Positions 41,498-49,898 of a stretch of DNA of 64,000 nt are shown here, one piece after another (the stretch's first letter is position 1; each line of letters starts with the position of its first letter). This DNA comes from G965247475 sp965247475. Lineage in GTDB: Bacteria; Chloroflexota; UBA11872. The DNA is taken from the NCBI GenBank assembly GCA_965247475.1, contig OZ252016.1:1426001-1490000 (forward strand), in the 5' to 3' direction. The translations under genes and the position numbers were made by a program. The notes beneath the pieces are model-generated. The model saw only the letters and a list, made by a program, of their open reading frames with translations. It did not search any database and was not told the DNA's origin.

Positions 41498-41616
41498 GGA
41501 TGACGGGACCGAGGCGCGCGGACGGTTCGCGCCTGAGTAGACTCGGGGTGGACGATCTATCCTCAGCGTGGCCCGCGCCTCACGGCCGCTGAGGCGCTCC
41601 GAGGAGCCGAGAACCG

Positions 41617-42660
41617 TTGGCCGTTGCACCGTCCCAGCTCGTGACTGACACGCTCCGGCGACCCCTGCGCGATCTGCGCGTGTCGGTGACGGACCGTTGC
41701 AACTTCCGCTGCCCGTACTGCATGCCGGCCGAGATCTTCGGCGAGCGGTACGAGTTCCTCCCCAGAGACGAATTGCTGACGTTCGAGGAGATCGTGAGGC
41801 TCACGCGCGTCTTCGTGGGACTTGGCGCGCGCAAGCTCCGACTGACAGGCGGAGAGCCGCTGCTGCGGCGAGGTCTGCCGGACCTGGTCACGATGCTCGC
41901 GCGGCTGGATGGAATCGATGACATCGCGCTGACGACCAACGGCTATCTGCTGCCCGGCCTGGCGCCGGTACTGCGAGACGCCGGGCTCGATCGCGTGACG
42001 GTGAGCCTCGACAGCCTGGACGACGACGTCTTCCGTCAGATGAACGGGCGCGATTTCCCGGTCGCCTCGGTGCTTGCCGGCATCCAGGCGGCCGAAGACG
42101 CTGGCCTGGGTCCGATCAAGATCAACTGCGTCGTGCAGCGCGGCGTGAACGACCACACGCTCGTGGAGCTCGCGCGGCGGTTCAAGGGAACCGGGCACAT
42201 CGTGCGCTTCATCGAGTACATGGACGTGGGGACGTTGAACCGCTGGAACCTGGCGGACGTGGTGTCGGCCAGCGAGATCGTCGGCATGATCGACGCGGAA
42301 CTTCCGCTGCGGGCGGTGGATCCGAACTATCGGGGCGAAGTCGCCGTGCGCTACGAATACGCGGACGGCAGCGGCGAGATCGGGGTGATCGCATCGGTGA
42401 CCCAGCCGTTTTGCGGCGACTGCACGCGCGCTCGGCTGTCGACCGACGGACGCCTGCTGACCTGCCTGTTCGCGAGCGGCGGCACCGACCTGCGAGATCC
42501 TATGCGCGCGGGCGCCACCGACGCCGAGCTGCACAATCTGGTCCAAGCGATCTGGACCGGGCGAACAGACCGGTACTCGGAGGAGCGGGCGGGACTGCTG
42601 GATGAGGCCGGCCGCCCGCACAGCGATCCCAAGGTGGAGATGTATCAGATCGGCGGATAG
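41617..42660 (+). CDS. moaA: GTP 3',8-cyclase MoaA
   Basis: This 347-residue radical SAM enzyme starts at a TTG with GAGGAG about ten bases upstream. The radical SAM cluster motif is CNFRCPYC, and the C-terminal substrate cluster is CGDCTRARLSTDGRLLTCLF. The GGEP motif in LRLTGGEPLLRRG is present. The protein ends in QIGG, the C-terminal Gly-Gly needed for catalysis. It makes the cyclic pterin precursor of molybdopterin from GTP. Other moa genes are not adjacent, but molybdenum enzymes are encoded 5-10 kb upstream. Confidence 0.96.
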   Translation: MAVAPSQLVTDTLRRPLRDLRVSVTDRCNFRCPYCMPAEIFGERYEFLPRDELLTFEEIVRLTRVFVGLGARKLRLTGGEPLLRRGLPDLVTMLARLDGIDDIALTTNGYLLPGLAPVLRDAGLDRVTVSLDSLDDDVFRQMNGRDFPVASVLAGIQAAEDAGLGPIKINCVVQRGVNDHTLVELARRFKGTGHIVRFIEYMDVGTLNRWNLADVVSASEIVGMIDAELPLRAVDPNYRGEVAVRYEYADGSGEIGVIASVTQPFCGDCTRARLSTDGRLLTCLFASGGTDLRDPMRAGATDAELHNLVQAIWTGRTDRYSEERAGLLDEAGRPHSDPKVEMYQIGG

Positions 42661-42677
42661 ACTTTATGTAAAGTCTA
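42658..42677. terminator. AT-rich perfect palindrome at moaA stop codon
   Basis: TAGACTTTATGTAAAGTCTA is a perfect 9-bp inverted repeat that includes the moaA stop codon and fills the 34-base gap between moaA and the convergent DUF169 gene. It could be a bidirectional terminator or a protein-binding site. It lacks a long U-tract. Confidence 0.45.
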
Positions 42678-42694
42678 TCGCCCGGTCTCGCCGG

Positions 42695-43396
42695 TCAGAC
42701 TCCCCGCTTCATCTCCTGATAGCGGCCCGTCATGTGCTCGTTCACATCGAGCGTGGCCGTGACCTCGCCAGCCAGCCCGTCGAGCTTGGCGGCCGGTATC
42801 ACCAGCAGCAGGCGGTCGTCCGGAATCTCGGTAAACGTTCGCATCCCGGCGCACCCGAGTGAGACAACGGCGTCGCCCGCCGCGACGGCGGCCGGAAGCG
42901 CCGCGCACGCCGGGCGGCCCAGGACCTGGCCGGTCTGCCCGTCCCACACGCTGACCCCCAGCACCTCTTCCAGAAGCATGGCCTGCCGCGGCGTGGCCCA
43001 GACCATCACCAGATCGGGCGGGATCGGGAACGATTCGACCGGTCCATAGACGACGCCGGCGGCCGGGGAATCGAAGTGAGGGATGTTCGGAACCTCCGAC
43101 TCGTCCAGATACTCGATGGCGCACATGTCGCCGACGAGCGTCATGAGCTCGTCTTGCTTGTTTTCGGAGAGATCGAGGCCCATCACCATGGCGCCGATTG
43201 GACAGCCCATGTGCGCGTCTGAGCTCGCAAAAAAGGTGGCGTGCTCGGCGCGCCGCCAGAACGTGCACGCGGACGGCACGGCGTCGGTCCACATGTCGAT
43301 GCCGGCCGGACGCTCTGGCACCCGTGCCAGTCCGATCGGGGGATAGTCGACCCCGATCCCATTCACGAGCCGGTCGACAAAGGCCGCGTTCGTCAT
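42695..43396 (-). CDS. DUF169 family protein
   Basis: This 233-residue cytosolic protein has the recurring pattern of DUF169 proteins: VDYPPIGLARVPERP near the start, ACTFWRRAEHATFFAS, HMGCPIGAMVMGL and a C-terminal region with LGCAGMRTF. Conserved cysteines (CTFW, GCPIGA, CAG) suggest metal or cofactor contact, but the family has no established function that I can name. It converges on moaA with a 34-base gap and is followed upstream by the NfuA-like gene on the same strand, 59 bases away. Confidence 0.82.
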   Translation of the reverse strand: MTNAAFVDRLVNGIGVDYPPIGLARVPERPAGIDMWTDAVPSACTFWRRAEHATFFASSDAHMGCPIGAMVMGLDLSENKQDELMTLVGDMCAIEYLDESEVPNIPHFDSPAAGVVYGPVESFPIPPDLVMVWATPRQAMLLEEVLGVSVWDGQTGQVLGRPACAALPAAVAAGDAVVSLGCAGMRTFTEIPDDRLLLVIPAAKLDGLAGEVTATLDVNEHMTGRYQEMKRGV

Positions 43397-43455
43397 GAGG
43401 ATTCCTCCGCGCTCACGCGCTCATCAGATGGGTCGGTAACCCGCGCCGGCTCGAG

Positions 43456-44133
43456 CTACTTGCCGCCGCCGTCACCCTTCCCAGGCTCGTAGTAAGGATT
43501 GCTGCCAGCCGCGTGGTCGGTGACGTCAATCACGTGCTGAATCTCCGGCACGAGCTCGCGCACCTGCACCTCGATGCCGTGACTCAGGGTAACCGCCGCC
43601 ATGCCGCAGCCCTGACAGCCGCCGCTGAGGCGGACGTATGCCGTGGCGTCTTCCACGGCGACCAGCTCGCAAAAGCCGCCGTGGGCCGCGATGGCCGGGT
43701 TGATCTGCTGATCGATCAACTGGGTTACGCGCCCCGCCACCTCGCCCGAGAGCTCGGGCGCCGGGCCGCTCGACCGCGCTCCGACGGCGGGGCTGGCGTG
43801 CGCCTGAGGGTTCTGGACGAACAAGCCTCCACCGCCCGGGCCGTCGGCCACATCGACCGTCGAACCGCGAATATCCCCAACGCTCGATGCGGGGATGACG
43901 ATTTGGAGGTCGTCGTGGACACTGACCACCACGTCGTGGGGGCCAGCGTCGTCCGCGTACTTCAAGTACATGTCATACGTGAACGTTCCGCCAGTTGCGC
44001 CGGTGATCTCTATCCACATGGCCAGGCGCTCGGGATTCGGCTTGTCGGAACTCCCGCGATACGCGAGCACGAGCTCGCGCGCCCGGTCGGATACGGTGAC
44101 GAGAGGCCCCACAGTACCGTCGGCTGCCGCCAT
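43456..44133 (-). CDS. nfuA: NfuA-like iron-sulfur carrier protein
   Basis: This 225-residue protein has two domains. The N-terminal 90 residues resemble a degenerate A-type (IscA-like) carrier without the usual cysteines (VTVSDRARELVLAYR, IVIPASSVGDIRGS). The C-terminal domain is a NifU-like scaffold with CELVAVEDATAYVRLSGGCQGCGMAAVTL in pieces, including the CxxC that binds a shared 4Fe-4S cluster. This is the NfuA layout. It would deliver clusters to enzymes such as LipA, MoaA or the radical SAM selenoprotein encoded nearby. It is divergent from the ATP-grasp gene. Confidence 0.85.
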   Translation of the reverse strand: MAAADGTVGPLVTVSDRARELVLAYRGSSDKPNPERLAMWIEITGATGGTFTYDMYLKYADDAGPHDVVVSVHDDLQIVIPASSVGDIRGSTVDVADGPGGGGLFVQNPQAHASPAVGARSSGPAPELSGEVAGRVTQLIDQQINPAIAAHGGFCELVAVEDATAYVRLSGGCQGCGMAAVTLSHGIEVQVRELVPEIQHVIDVTDHAAGSNPYYEPGKGDGGGK

Positions 44134-44211
44134 GCGATGCCTTTCCCGCGGAGCCGCGCGAGGTTCCCGCCGCGCGGCTTTCGGTGCCTCATTCCTACCT
44201 ATGATAGGTCC

Positions 44212-45435
44212 GTGGCCCGCGTTCTACTACTGATCCCGAGCAGCACGTATCGCGCGCCGGACTTCATGGCCGCCGCGAAGGCCCTGGGCGCCGATGTCGT
44301 GGTGGCGTCGGATCACGAGCAGGTGCTCGCCGGAGACGACGGCGAGCGAGCGCTCGCGGTATATCTGCGGCGGCCCGAGCTCGCCGCCGACGCGATCGTC
44401 GAGTTCGCGGGCGAGACTCCGCTGGACGCGATCGTCCCGGTCGATGACAAGGGGGTGGTCGTTGCGGCGATCGCATCCGATCGCCTGGGGCTGGCGTCGA
44501 ATCCCCCGAGCGCGGCCAGCGCCGCCCGCAACAAGCTCGAGATGCGCCGCGCGCTGCGGTCGGTCGGCGTTCGGCAACCCGAGTTTCGGGTGCTCTATCC
44601 GACCTCGGACGCCGCCGAGGCCGCGTCTGAGGTTGGCTGGCCGGTGGTGATCAAGCCTGTCGGCCTGGCGGCCAGTCAGGGCGTGATTCGCGCGGACGAT
44701 GCCGCGTCCGCGGTCGCGACGGCGGCCAGGGTGAGGGCGATCGTGGCGGACGCCGACGAGGATCCGGAGCAGCCGCTGCTGGTCGAGGAGTTCGTGCCAG
44801 GTGTGGAGGTTGCGGTCGAAGCGCTCCTCGACGACGGCCACATGGACGTGCTGGCGGTCTTCGACAAGCCCGATCCGCTCGACGGCCCGTACTTCGAGGA
44901 AACCCTCTACGTCACCCCGTCGCGCCTGCCCGCGGCCACGCTCGCCCGGGTCGAGCAGACGGCACGGGCGGCCGCGGCCGGCCTGGGGCTGCGCGAGGGT
45001 CCGGTGCACGCGGAGCTGCGAGTCCGGGGCGACGAGCCGTACATCCTGGAGGTCGCGGCACGATCGATCGGGGGCCTGTGCGCGCGCTCGCTGCGATTCG
45101 GGCTCGGCGTCTCGCTGGAGGAACTGATTCTGCGCCACGCGCTGCGCCTGCCGATCCACGACACGCGGCTCACGCATCCGGCCTCGGGCGTGATGATGCT
45201 GCCGATCCCGCGCGCAGGGGTGCTGCGAGAGGTCCGCGGGCTCGACGCGGCGGGGGCGGCGCCCGGCATCGCGGGCGTCGAGATCACGATCGCAAGCGGT
45301 CGGTCAGTTCGCCCCCTGCCGGAGGGCCACCGGTATCTCGGGTTCCTATTCGCGCGGGGCGCGTCCGCCACGGAGGTCGAGCGGGCGCTCCGAAGCGCCG
45401 CCGACATCCTGGAGATCGTGATCGAAGAGCCCTAG
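44212..45435 (+). CDS. ATP-grasp domain protein (carboxylate ligase type)
   Basis: The protein has 407 residues from GTG 44212, the first start that gives a clean beta-strand MARVLLLIPSSTYRAPDF. The preATP-grasp domain (1-100) precedes an ATP-grasp core with NKLEMRRALRSVGVRQPEF, PVVIKPVGLAASQGVI, LLVEEFVPGVEVAVEALL and a metal/ATP site in YILEVAARSIGG. Such enzymes form acyl phosphates and ligate amines, making amides or peptides. It lies 32 bases upstream of the predicted selenoprotein radical SAM gene on the same strand. The two likely work in one pathway. The substrate is unknown. Confidence 0.87.
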   Translation: MARVLLLIPSSTYRAPDFMAAAKALGADVVVASDHEQVLAGDDGERALAVYLRRPELAADAIVEFAGETPLDAIVPVDDKGVVVAAIASDRLGLASNPPSAASAARNKLEMRRALRSVGVRQPEFRVLYPTSDAAEAASEVGWPVVIKPVGLAASQGVIRADDAASAVATAARVRAIVADADEDPEQPLLVEEFVPGVEVAVEALLDDGHMDVLAVFDKPDPLDGPYFEETLYVTPSRLPAATLARVEQTARAAAAGLGLREGPVHAELRVRGDEPYILEVAARSIGGLCARSLRFGLGVSLEELILRHALRLPIHDTRLTHPASGVMMLPIPRAGVLREVRGLDAAGAAPGIAGVEITIASGRSVRPLPEGHRYLGFLFARGASATEVERALRSAADILEIVIEEP

Positions 45436-45467
45436 GGCGTCAGTCGAGGGCTCCCTATCATTGGCCG

Positions 45468-46871
45468 ATGCGCGTTCTCCTGGTCTCGACCTACGAGCTG
45501 GGCCACCAACCGCTGCACGTGGCCGCGCCGGCCGCGGCGCTGCGGTCGCACGGCCACGACGTGCGCTGTGAAGACCTGTCGGTCAGCCGGTGGTCGGCCG
45601 CGAGCGTGGATTGGGCGGAGGCGATCGGATTCTCCGTGCCCATGCACACCGCGATGCGCATGGGCGTGCAGGCGGCGCGCGCCGCGCGCCGTCGCCGACC
45701 GGCGACGCCAATCTGCTTCTACGGACTCTACGCGCCCTTGAGCGAGAACGGCGCGCTCGCGGGACTGGCGGACCACATTCTCGGCGGCGAGTACGAACCG
45801 GGCCTAGTGGAATGGGTGGACGGGTTGGCGCCCCACCCGGCGCGAGCGCCGGCGGCGGCCGCCATGCAAGCCGTCGCGCCGCCGCCGGCCCGCGGCCTGC
45901 TGCCGCCGCTCGATGCGTACGCACATCTGGCGATGGCCGGCGAACACGTGCCGGTCGGGTACGTGGAGACCAGCCGCGGATGCGTGCACAAATGCCGCCA
46001 CTGTCCCGTGCCGGTGGAATACGACGGCCGCATCCGCATCGTCGAGCAGGACCGCGTGCTGAGCGATGTCGCGCAGCAGGCGGCGATGGGTGCGCGGCAC
46101 ATCACGTTCGGGGATCCGGACTTTCTCAACGGGGTGCGCCACTCAGTGCGAGTCGTGCGCGCGATGCACCAGCAGTTCCCAGACCTGACATTCGATTGCA
46201 CGGCCAAGGTCGAGCACATTCTCGAGCACGCGGACATATGGCCCGAGATGGCGTCTTGCGGGTGCCTCTTCGTCGTGTCGGCCTTCGAGAGCGTGAACGA
46301 CGCGATCCTCGCGCGGCTCGACAAGGGCCACAGCGCGCGCGACGCCAGTCTGGCGGTTGACCTGCTGCGCGGGCACGGGATCGAGACCCGGCCTTCGTGG
46401 CTGCCGTTCACCCCCTGGACCGAGATCGGCGACGTAGCGGAGATCGTGCGATTCGTGGTGCGCCACGACCTGGTGGGCAACGTCGATCCGGTCCAGTACA
46501 CGATCCGGTTGCTCTTGCCCCCAGGATCACTGCTGCTGGACCATCCAGACCTTCAGCCGTACCTCGGCCCGTTTGACGACGAGTCGCTCAGCTATACCTG
46601 GCGGTCGGCCGACCCGCGCGTGGACGAGCTCCAGACGGCGCTGGCAGCCGCGGTCGAGCAGGCGGCGAAGCGCGCGGCGCCAATCGCCGAGACACTCCCC
46701 GAGATCGCCGCGATCGTGGCGGAGGCGGAGGGCCAACACGACGGCGTGTGGGACGTTTTGCGGGCGATTGAACGAGAGGCGCCAGGTGGGAGGCCGCGCA
46801 TCACCGAACCGTGGTTTTGCTGAGCGGAGCCCACCGGGGACCAGTTTGGTTCCCTCTCGATCGAGGCCTAG
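45468..46871 (+). CDS. Radical SAM selenoprotein of the CUAEP/CCAEP-tail type (UGA at 46821-46823 read as Sec)
   Basis: The 451 residues up to an in-frame UGA contain an N-terminal B12-binding-like Rossmann region (1-130) and a radical SAM core with CVHKCRHC (Cys172, 176, 179). They end EPWFC. The UGA is followed in frame by GCG GAG CCC, giving Cys-Sec-Ala-Glu-Pro, then 12 more residues to a TAG at 46869, for a total of 467. The CUAEP/CCAEP tail is a known signature of a radical SAM family in which U is selenocysteine. A GU-loop hairpin begins 12 bases after the UGA. Stopping at the UGA would delete the signature. The substrate is unknown; an ATP-grasp gene precedes it. Confidence 0.85.
46836..46854 (+). 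promoter_or_regulatory. Bacterial SECIS-like hairpin
   Basis: GGGGACCA-GTT-TGGTTCCC forms an 8-bp stem (one G-U pair) with GU in the apical loop. It starts 12 bases after the UGA at 46821-46823, and the loop is about 20 bases from it. This spacing and the loop GU fit bacterial SECIS elements recognised by SelB. Confidence 0.75.
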
Positions 46872-47065
46872 GGCCTGCCGACTGCGATGGCGCTCGCGGA
46901 CCCCACCGTGGAGACAGCTAGCCGGGACGGGCGTGCAGCGAACATCACCGGCAGAGTCACTGTGGGGTTGGATAGACTTGCGGGAGATGTCTGACGCGCG
47001 TAACCCTTGCACCGTGCCAGCCCACATCGACTTGACGTGCCGCGCCTTCGGCGCAGGAGGCCGAC

Positions 47066-48850
47066 TTGCCCACCAATAACCTGAATATCCAGTTTGGTGG
47101 GGCGGCCGGCACCGGCGCCGATACCCAAGGGAGCGGGTTTGCCCGCGCGCTGTTGCGCGCGGGTCTGCACGTATTCGCGCTGTTCGACTTCGAATCGCGC
47201 ATCCGCGGCGGCCACATCTTCTATCACGTCCGGGTGAGCGATCAGCCGGTCCACACGCACACCGAGGGCACGCACGTGCTGGTGGCGTTCGACGAGCTCG
47301 CGGTTCGCGAGCGGTTGGACGACGTATTGCCGGGCGGCGCCGTGATCTACGAAAGCACCTGGAAGATCGACACGGACCTCATCAAATCGCGCGACGCTAT
47401 CCCCATCGCCGCTCCGCTCAAGGAGATCGTGGAAGAGGCGGGCGGCAGCGATCGACGGATGATCAACACGGCGGCGGTTGGCGCGTTGTTGGGGGTGACC
47501 GGGATGCCGCCGGACGGCATCGAAGCCGCCCTGCGCGACGCGTTCACATCCCGCTACCCGGGTGAGCGCGGCGAGAAGCTGGCGGCCGAGAACGTTGCGG
47601 TGCTGGGCGCGGGGATCGAGTTCGTTCGCGAGAACGTCTCGGAGCGGTTCGAGCACCGCATCGAGCTGCCGACGGAAGCGCCCCCGCGAGTGCTCATCAA
47701 CGGGAACCAGGCCCTCTCCATGGGCGCCATCGCGGCGGGCTGCCGTTACATTTCCGGCTACCCGATGACACCCGCCTCATCGATCCTCGAGTTCATGGCG
47801 GAGAAGCAGGACGACTACGGCATCGTGGTCAAGCAGACCGAGGATGAGCTCGCGGCGGCGTTCTCGGCGATTGGCGCGGCGCACGTTGGCGCCCGCGCGA
47901 TGACCGCGACGTCCGGCGGAGGATTCTGCCTGATGGTCGAGGCGCTGGGTCTGGCGGGGTGTACCGAGACCGGCATCGTGATCGTGGATGCCCAGCGCGC
48001 CGGTCCGTCGACGGGGCTGCCCACGCGAACTGAACAGGGAGATCTCGAGTTCGTGATTCACGCGTCGCACGGGGAGTTCCCTCGCTTCGTGCTCGCTCCG
48101 GGAGGGGTGGAGGAGTGCTTCGAGGCCGGATGGCGCGCCTTCAACTTGGCCGAGAAGTATCAGACGCCGGTGATCGTGATGACCGATCTGTTCCAGGCCT
48201 TTGCGCTGAAGTCGGCGCCGTACGAGGCGTTCGATTTCGAGTCGGTGACCATCGATCGCGGCGAGATGCTGTCGGATGCCGACCTCGACGCGCTCGGGCC
48301 CGATGAGCTCTACGTTCGCTTCAAGGAGACATCGTCCGGGGTGTCGCCGCGCGCGCTGCCGGGCCATCCCAAGGGCGTGCACATGGTCACCGGCGACGAG
48401 CACACGGAGCGTGGATTCATCACCGAATCGCCCGAGGTGCGGACGCGGCAGATGCGCAAACGGATGCGCAAACTCGGCCCGATGGTCGAGGAGATGCGCC
48501 CGCCCCAGCTGCACGGGCCGACCGACGCGGAGATCACGTTCGTCGGTTGGGGGTCAACCAAGGGGGCGATCGCCGAGGCGGTGGACCGGATCAATGCGAA
48601 CGGCGGATCCGCAAACGCCTACCACTTCGCGGACATCTGGCCGATGCCGACGGAGCCGGTGGCGGAGCTGCTCGGCTCGGCGCGCCGCCTGGTGGGGGTG
48701 GAGCAGAACTACGCCGGCCAGCTTGCCCAGATGATCCGCAAGGCAACGGGGATCGAGATGGACGTCATGATCACCAAATTCGATGGCCGCCAGATTTCGC
48801 CCGATTTCATCTTCGCGAAGGTGGAAGAAGAGGTGCTCGTCAGTGTCTAG
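47066..48850 (+). CDS. korA: 2-oxoacid:ferredoxin oxidoreductase, fused gamma-alpha subunit
   Basis: This 594-residue protein starts at TTG 47066, with AGGAGG five bases upstream. Residues 1-185 are the gamma domain (NIQFGGAAGTGADTQGSGFARALLRAG in pieces). The rest is the alpha subunit, with SGYPMTPASSILEFMAE, VVKQTEDELAAA, ATSGGGFCLM and RAGPSTGLPTRTEQGDL. KorAB oxidises 2-oxoglutarate, or related 2-oxoacids, with CoA to the acyl-CoA and reduced ferredoxin. It overlaps korB by 8 bases. A 194-base gap after the selenoprotein gene presumably holds its promoter; nothing specific was recognised there. Confidence 0.92.
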   Translation: MPTNNLNIQFGGAAGTGADTQGSGFARALLRAGLHVFALFDFESRIRGGHIFYHVRVSDQPVHTHTEGTHVLVAFDELAVRERLDDVLPGGAVIYESTWKIDTDLIKSRDAIPIAAPLKEIVEEAGGSDRRMINTAAVGALLGVTGMPPDGIEAALRDAFTSRYPGERGEKLAAENVAVLGAGIEFVRENVSERFEHRIELPTEAPPRVLINGNQALSMGAIAAGCRYISGYPMTPASSILEFMAEKQDDYGIVVKQTEDELAAAFSAIGAAHVGARAMTATSGGGFCLMVEALGLAGCTETGIVIVDAQRAGPSTGLPTRTEQGDLEFVIHASHGEFPRFVLAPGGVEECFEAGWRAFNLAEKYQTPVIVMTDLFQAFALKSAPYEAFDFESVTIDRGEMLSDADLDALGPDELYVRFKETSSGVSPRALPGHPKGVHMVTGDEHTERGFITESPEVRTRQMRKRMRKLGPMVEEMRPPQLHGPTDAEITFVGWGSTKGAIAEAVDRINANGGSANAYHFADIWPMPTEPVAELLGSARRLVGVEQNYAGQLAQMIRKATGIEMDVMITKFDGRQISPDFIFAKVEEEVLVSV

Positions 48851-49739
48851 CGTTGAGGCCCCCGAGCTCACGATGAAGGATTTCAACACCGACGAGCGTT
48901 CGACCTGGTGCGCCGGTTGCGGCGATTTCGGCATTCTCAACGGCATCAAGCGCGCGCTGGTGGACCTGGGCATCGGGCCGCATCAGGTGCTGTTCACCTC
49001 CGGCATTGGGTGCGGCAGCAAGCTGCCGCACTATCTGTGGGCGAACGAGTTCAACTCGGTACACGGGCGCGCGCTCCCGGTCGCGATGGGCGCGAAGCTG
49101 GCGAACGCCGATCTGCACGTGATCGCCGTCACGGGCGACGGTGACGGATACGGCATCGGCGCCAACCATCTCATCCATGCGGCGCGGCGGAACGTGAATA
49201 TGACCCACATCGTGGAGAACAACCACGTGTACGCGCTCACCAAGGGGCAGTATTCGCCGACCAGCGAGCCCGGCTGGGTGACGACTACGTCGCCCGACGG
49301 ATCGATCGACTATCCGGTCAACCCGCTGGCCCTGGCGATGGCCGCGGGCGCCGGCTATGTGGCGCGGTCGTTCTCCGGCGATCCGAGACACATGGCGGCG
49401 ATGATCAAGGGCGCGATCAACTATCCGGGGTATGCGCTGGTGGACGTGCTACAGGATTGCGTGATCTATAACCGAGTCAACAGCACCAAGTGGTATCGCG
49501 AGCGCGTGTACGACGTGTCCGAGGAGCCAGGCTACGACCCGGCTGACCTTGGCAAGGCCCTCGAGCTCTCACGCTTGAACGGCGACCGAATCCCAATCGG
49601 CGTATTCGCCGAGATACCGGGCGCGGTGACGCACGAGTCACAGGTGCCCGCGCTCCGGGAAGGACCTGCCCTGATCAAGCGCGATCTGCATGCGTACGGT
49701 CCGGACGAGTACCGGGCGATGCTCGACAAACTGGCCTAA
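48843..49739 (+). CDS. korB: 2-oxoacid:ferredoxin oxidoreductase beta subunit
   Basis: The protein has 298 residues from a GTG inside the korA 3' end. The thiamine diphosphate site is visible as GDGDGYGIGANHLIHAARRN, with the later VENNHVYALTKGQYSPTS. The N-terminal WCAGCGDFG and GIGCGSKLPHY carry the iron-sulfur and thiazole contacts found in KorB-type subunits. It forms the TPP-binding half of the enzyme with KorA. A separate delta ferredoxin subunit is not encoded nearby. Confidence 0.93.
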   Translation: MSSVEAPELTMKDFNTDERSTWCAGCGDFGILNGIKRALVDLGIGPHQVLFTSGIGCGSKLPHYLWANEFNSVHGRALPVAMGAKLANADLHVIAVTGDGDGYGIGANHLIHAARRNVNMTHIVENNHVYALTKGQYSPTSEPGWVTTTSPDGSIDYPVNPLALAMAAGAGYVARSFSGDPRHMAAMIKGAINYPGYALVDVLQDCVIYNRVNSTKWYRERVYDVSEEPGYDPADLGKALELSRLNGDRIPIGVFAEIPGAVTHESQVPALREGPALIKRDLHAYGPDEYRAMLDKLA

Positions 49740-49812
49740 GCGACCCTCTTCCCGAGCAGACGCGGCACCTCCGCCGCTATGCGGCCGATCCTTCCAGGGT
49801 GCGAGCGGTTCC

Positions 49813-49882
49813 GAACCGCGCATCCGTCCCAGCTCGAAGAGGCCGACCACCTGGGATCCCGACCTGAAGGTCGGTCCACCTG
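49813..49882 (+). repeat. Interspersed hairpin repeat, copy 3
   Basis: TCCGAACC, ATCCGTCCCAGCTCGAAGAGG and GCCGACCACC parallel the upstream half of copy 2. CTGGGATCCCGACCTGAAGG, TCGG and TCCACC follow, with the hairpin at 49858-49875. The outer base pair is G-T here. It lies in the gap between convergent korB and lipA. Confidence 0.75.
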
Positions 49883-49898
49883 GCATGCGCTTGGCGAT

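Noticed and set aside
45468..46823. Ending the radical SAM gene at the UGA
   Set aside because: This would remove the Cys-Sec-Ala-Glu-Pro tail that defines the family and ignore the hairpin beyond the UGA, so I annotate read-through.
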